A stretch of 6,020 bases of DNA from CAYQDR01 sp964416315 (GTDB taxonomy: Bacteria; Methylomirabilota; Methylomirabilia; Rokubacteriales; DASRDR01), in the NCBI GenBank assembly GCA_964416315.1, contig CAYQDR010000181.1, positions 1 to 6,020 on the forward strand, read 5' to 3'. Position 1 is the first letter of the stretch. Every line of letters starts with the position of its first letter. Both the position numbers and the translations under genes were made by a program. Positions 4,986 to 6,020 of this stretch are shown here, in pieces. The notes beneath the pieces were generated by a model. The model searched no databases, was not told where the DNA came from, and was given only the letters and a program-made list of their open reading frames with translations.

Positions 4986-6020
4986 CCGGCCTGGGCGCGC
5001 TCTTCGACGGGATCGCCCCGGCGGTGCGGGCGGCGCTCGACCGGGCGCTCGAGGGCGCCGAGGTCCCGGTCGGCGACGCCCTCGTCCTCGCCGAGGTCCG
5101 GGGCCGGGAGCTCTCCGCGCTCGCCGCGGTCGCCGACGAGCTGCGGCGCCGGCAGGCCGCCGACCTCGTGACCTACGTCGTCAACCGCAACATCAACTTC
5201 ACCAACGTCTGCATCAAGCACTGCACCTTCTGCGCGTTCAGCCGGGACCACCGGGAGGAGGAGGGGTACTTCCTGCCCGTCGAGGAGGTCGTCCGGCGCG
5301 CCCGCGAGGCCTGGGAGCTCGGCGCCACCGAGGTCTGCATCCAGGCCGGCCTTCCCCCCAAGCTCGACGGGCGCTTCTACATCGACCTCTGCCGGGCAAT
5401 CAAGCGCGCGCTGCCGGAGCTCCACGTCCACGCCTTCTCCCCCGAGGAGGTCCTCTACGGCGTGACGCGCTCCGGCCTGTCCGTCCGCGAATACCTCGCC
5501 GAGCTCAAGGCCGCCGGGCTCGGGACCCTGCCGGGGACGTCGGCCGAGATCCTCGACGACGAGGTCCGCGAGGTGATCTCGAAGGGGCGCATCTCGACCC
5601 GCCAGTGGCTCGAGGTGATCACGACCGCCCACGGGCTCGGGATCCGGACAACCTCCACGATCATGTACGGCCACGTCGAGACCCCCGCCCACTGGGTCCG
5701 CCACCTGGCGCTCCTGCGCGACGTCCAGAAGGACACCGGCGGGTTCACCGAGTTCGTCCCCCTCTCCCTGATCCACCAGGAGGCGCCGATGTACCGGCGC
5801 GGCCTCGTCCCCGGCGTCCGGCCCGGCGCGACGGGGGCCGAGGTCGTGCGAATGCACGCCCTCGCGCGGCTCATGCTCGGGCCGACATTCCGCAACATCC
5901 AGGCCTCCTGGGTGAAGGAAGGGCCGAAGCTCGCGCAGGTGCTCCTCACCGCGGGCGCGAACGACCTCGGCGGCACCCTCATCAACGAGAGCATCTCCAC
6001 GGCGGCCGGCGCGCCGTACG
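4982..6020 (+). CDS. cofH: FO synthase subunit 2 (CofH), radical SAM enzyme, 3' end outside window
   Basis: 5-amino-6-(D-ribitylamino)uracil:L-tyrosine 4-hydroxyphenyl transferase. It uses a SAM-derived radical to split tyrosine and attach the 4-hydroxybenzyl group to the flavin precursor, giving the CofG substrate. 346 residues are visible and the frame is open at the window edge; the family is usually about 370-400 long, so little is missing. Marks: YVVNRNINFTNVCIKHCTFC with C77, C81 and C84 (CxxxCxxC), then AFSRDHREEEGYFLP; TEVCIQAGLPP (117-127); HVHAFSPEEV; LPGTSAEIL; TSTIMYGHVET (224-234); FVPLSLIHQEAPMY; RNIQASWVKEGPKL (from 304); and NDLGGTLINESIS near the end. GTG 4982 is the first start in the frame and gives a normal N-terminal domain. 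MqnC and MqnE are relatives, but the order of motifs and the adjoining cofG favour CofH. Confidence 0.93.
   Translation, partial: MTGLGALFDGIAPAVRAALDRALEGAEVPVGDALVLAEVRGRELSALAAVADELRRRQAADLVTYVVNRNINFTNVCIKHCTFCAFSRDHREEEGYFLPVEEVVRRAREAWELGATEVCIQAGLPPKLDGRFYIDLCRAIKRALPELHVHAFSPEEVLYGVTRSGLSVREYLAELKAAGLGTLPGTSAEILDDEVREVISKGRISTRQWLEVITTAHGLGIRTTSTIMYGHVETPAHWVRHLALLRDVQKDTGGFTEFVPLSLIHQEAPMYRRGLVPGVRPGATGAEVVRMHALARLMLGPTFRNIQASWVKEGPKLAQVLLTAGANDLGGTLINESISTAAGAPY

Noticed and set aside
4946..5857. 303-codon minus-strand frame opposite cofH
   Set aside because: Asp/Val/Gly-rich mirror of the cofH codons, with no recognisable domain.

Overview
The window is very GC-rich (about 70% or more by eye), with strong G/C preference at third codon positions. 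Every supportable gene lies on the + strand. The content is two separate radical-SAM genes for the F420 chromophore (cofG and cofH, not an actinobacterial-type fused fbiC), an F420-type luciferase-like oxidoreductase and an F420-type split-barrel oxidoreductase. Together these suggest an uncultured, GC-rich, F420-making bacterium. Candidatus Rokubacteria/Methylomirabilota or a similar soil lineage would fit, but no rRNA or other phylogenetic marker is present, so this is inference.

Layout. Positions 1-294 hold the end of a minimal nucleotidyltransferase (MNT-type) gene that has lost its N-terminus, next to a short AT-rich patch. Positions 295-427 are non-coding with an inverted repeat. Positions 467-706 (possibly from 428) encode a small unrecognised protein. 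Its stop overlaps, by GTGA, the start of a second nucleotidyltransferase-like reading frame that survives for only about 32 codons (703-798). The frame then runs by chance, with no stop, into an unrelated gene. That gene starts at 895 behind a recognisable sigma70-type promoter and encodes a kynureninase-like fold-type I PLP enzyme (895-2067). The left part of the window is therefore a decayed toxin/antitoxin-like or nucleotidyltransferase patch next to an intact metabolic gene.

After two hairpins and a second, similar promoter (2163-2191), a compact four-gene F420 unit follows. It comprises an LLM-class oxidoreductase (2239-3213), a PPOX/Rv0121-type oxidoreductase overlapping it by TGATG (3213-3641), cofG (3688-4914) and cofH (4982 to beyond the window end). 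CofH joins tyrosine to 5-amino-6-ribitylaminouracil and CofG closes the ring to give FO, the chromophore of F420. The two oxidoreductases are likely users of the finished cofactor, so making and spending F420 appear to be co-expressed.

The most unusual feature is in the two gaps of this operon. Each is spanned end to end by a mini-ORF (17 and 24 codons) that overlaps both neighbouring genes by exactly 4 nt and has a Shine-Dalgarno-like sequence at normal spacing. In the cofG-cofH gap a REP-like perfect inverted repeat contains the cofH Shine-Dalgarno sequence in its 3' arm. This suggests, but does not prove, translational coupling or control of cofH. I found no tRNA, rRNA, CRISPR array, insertion sequence or wholly novel gene system.
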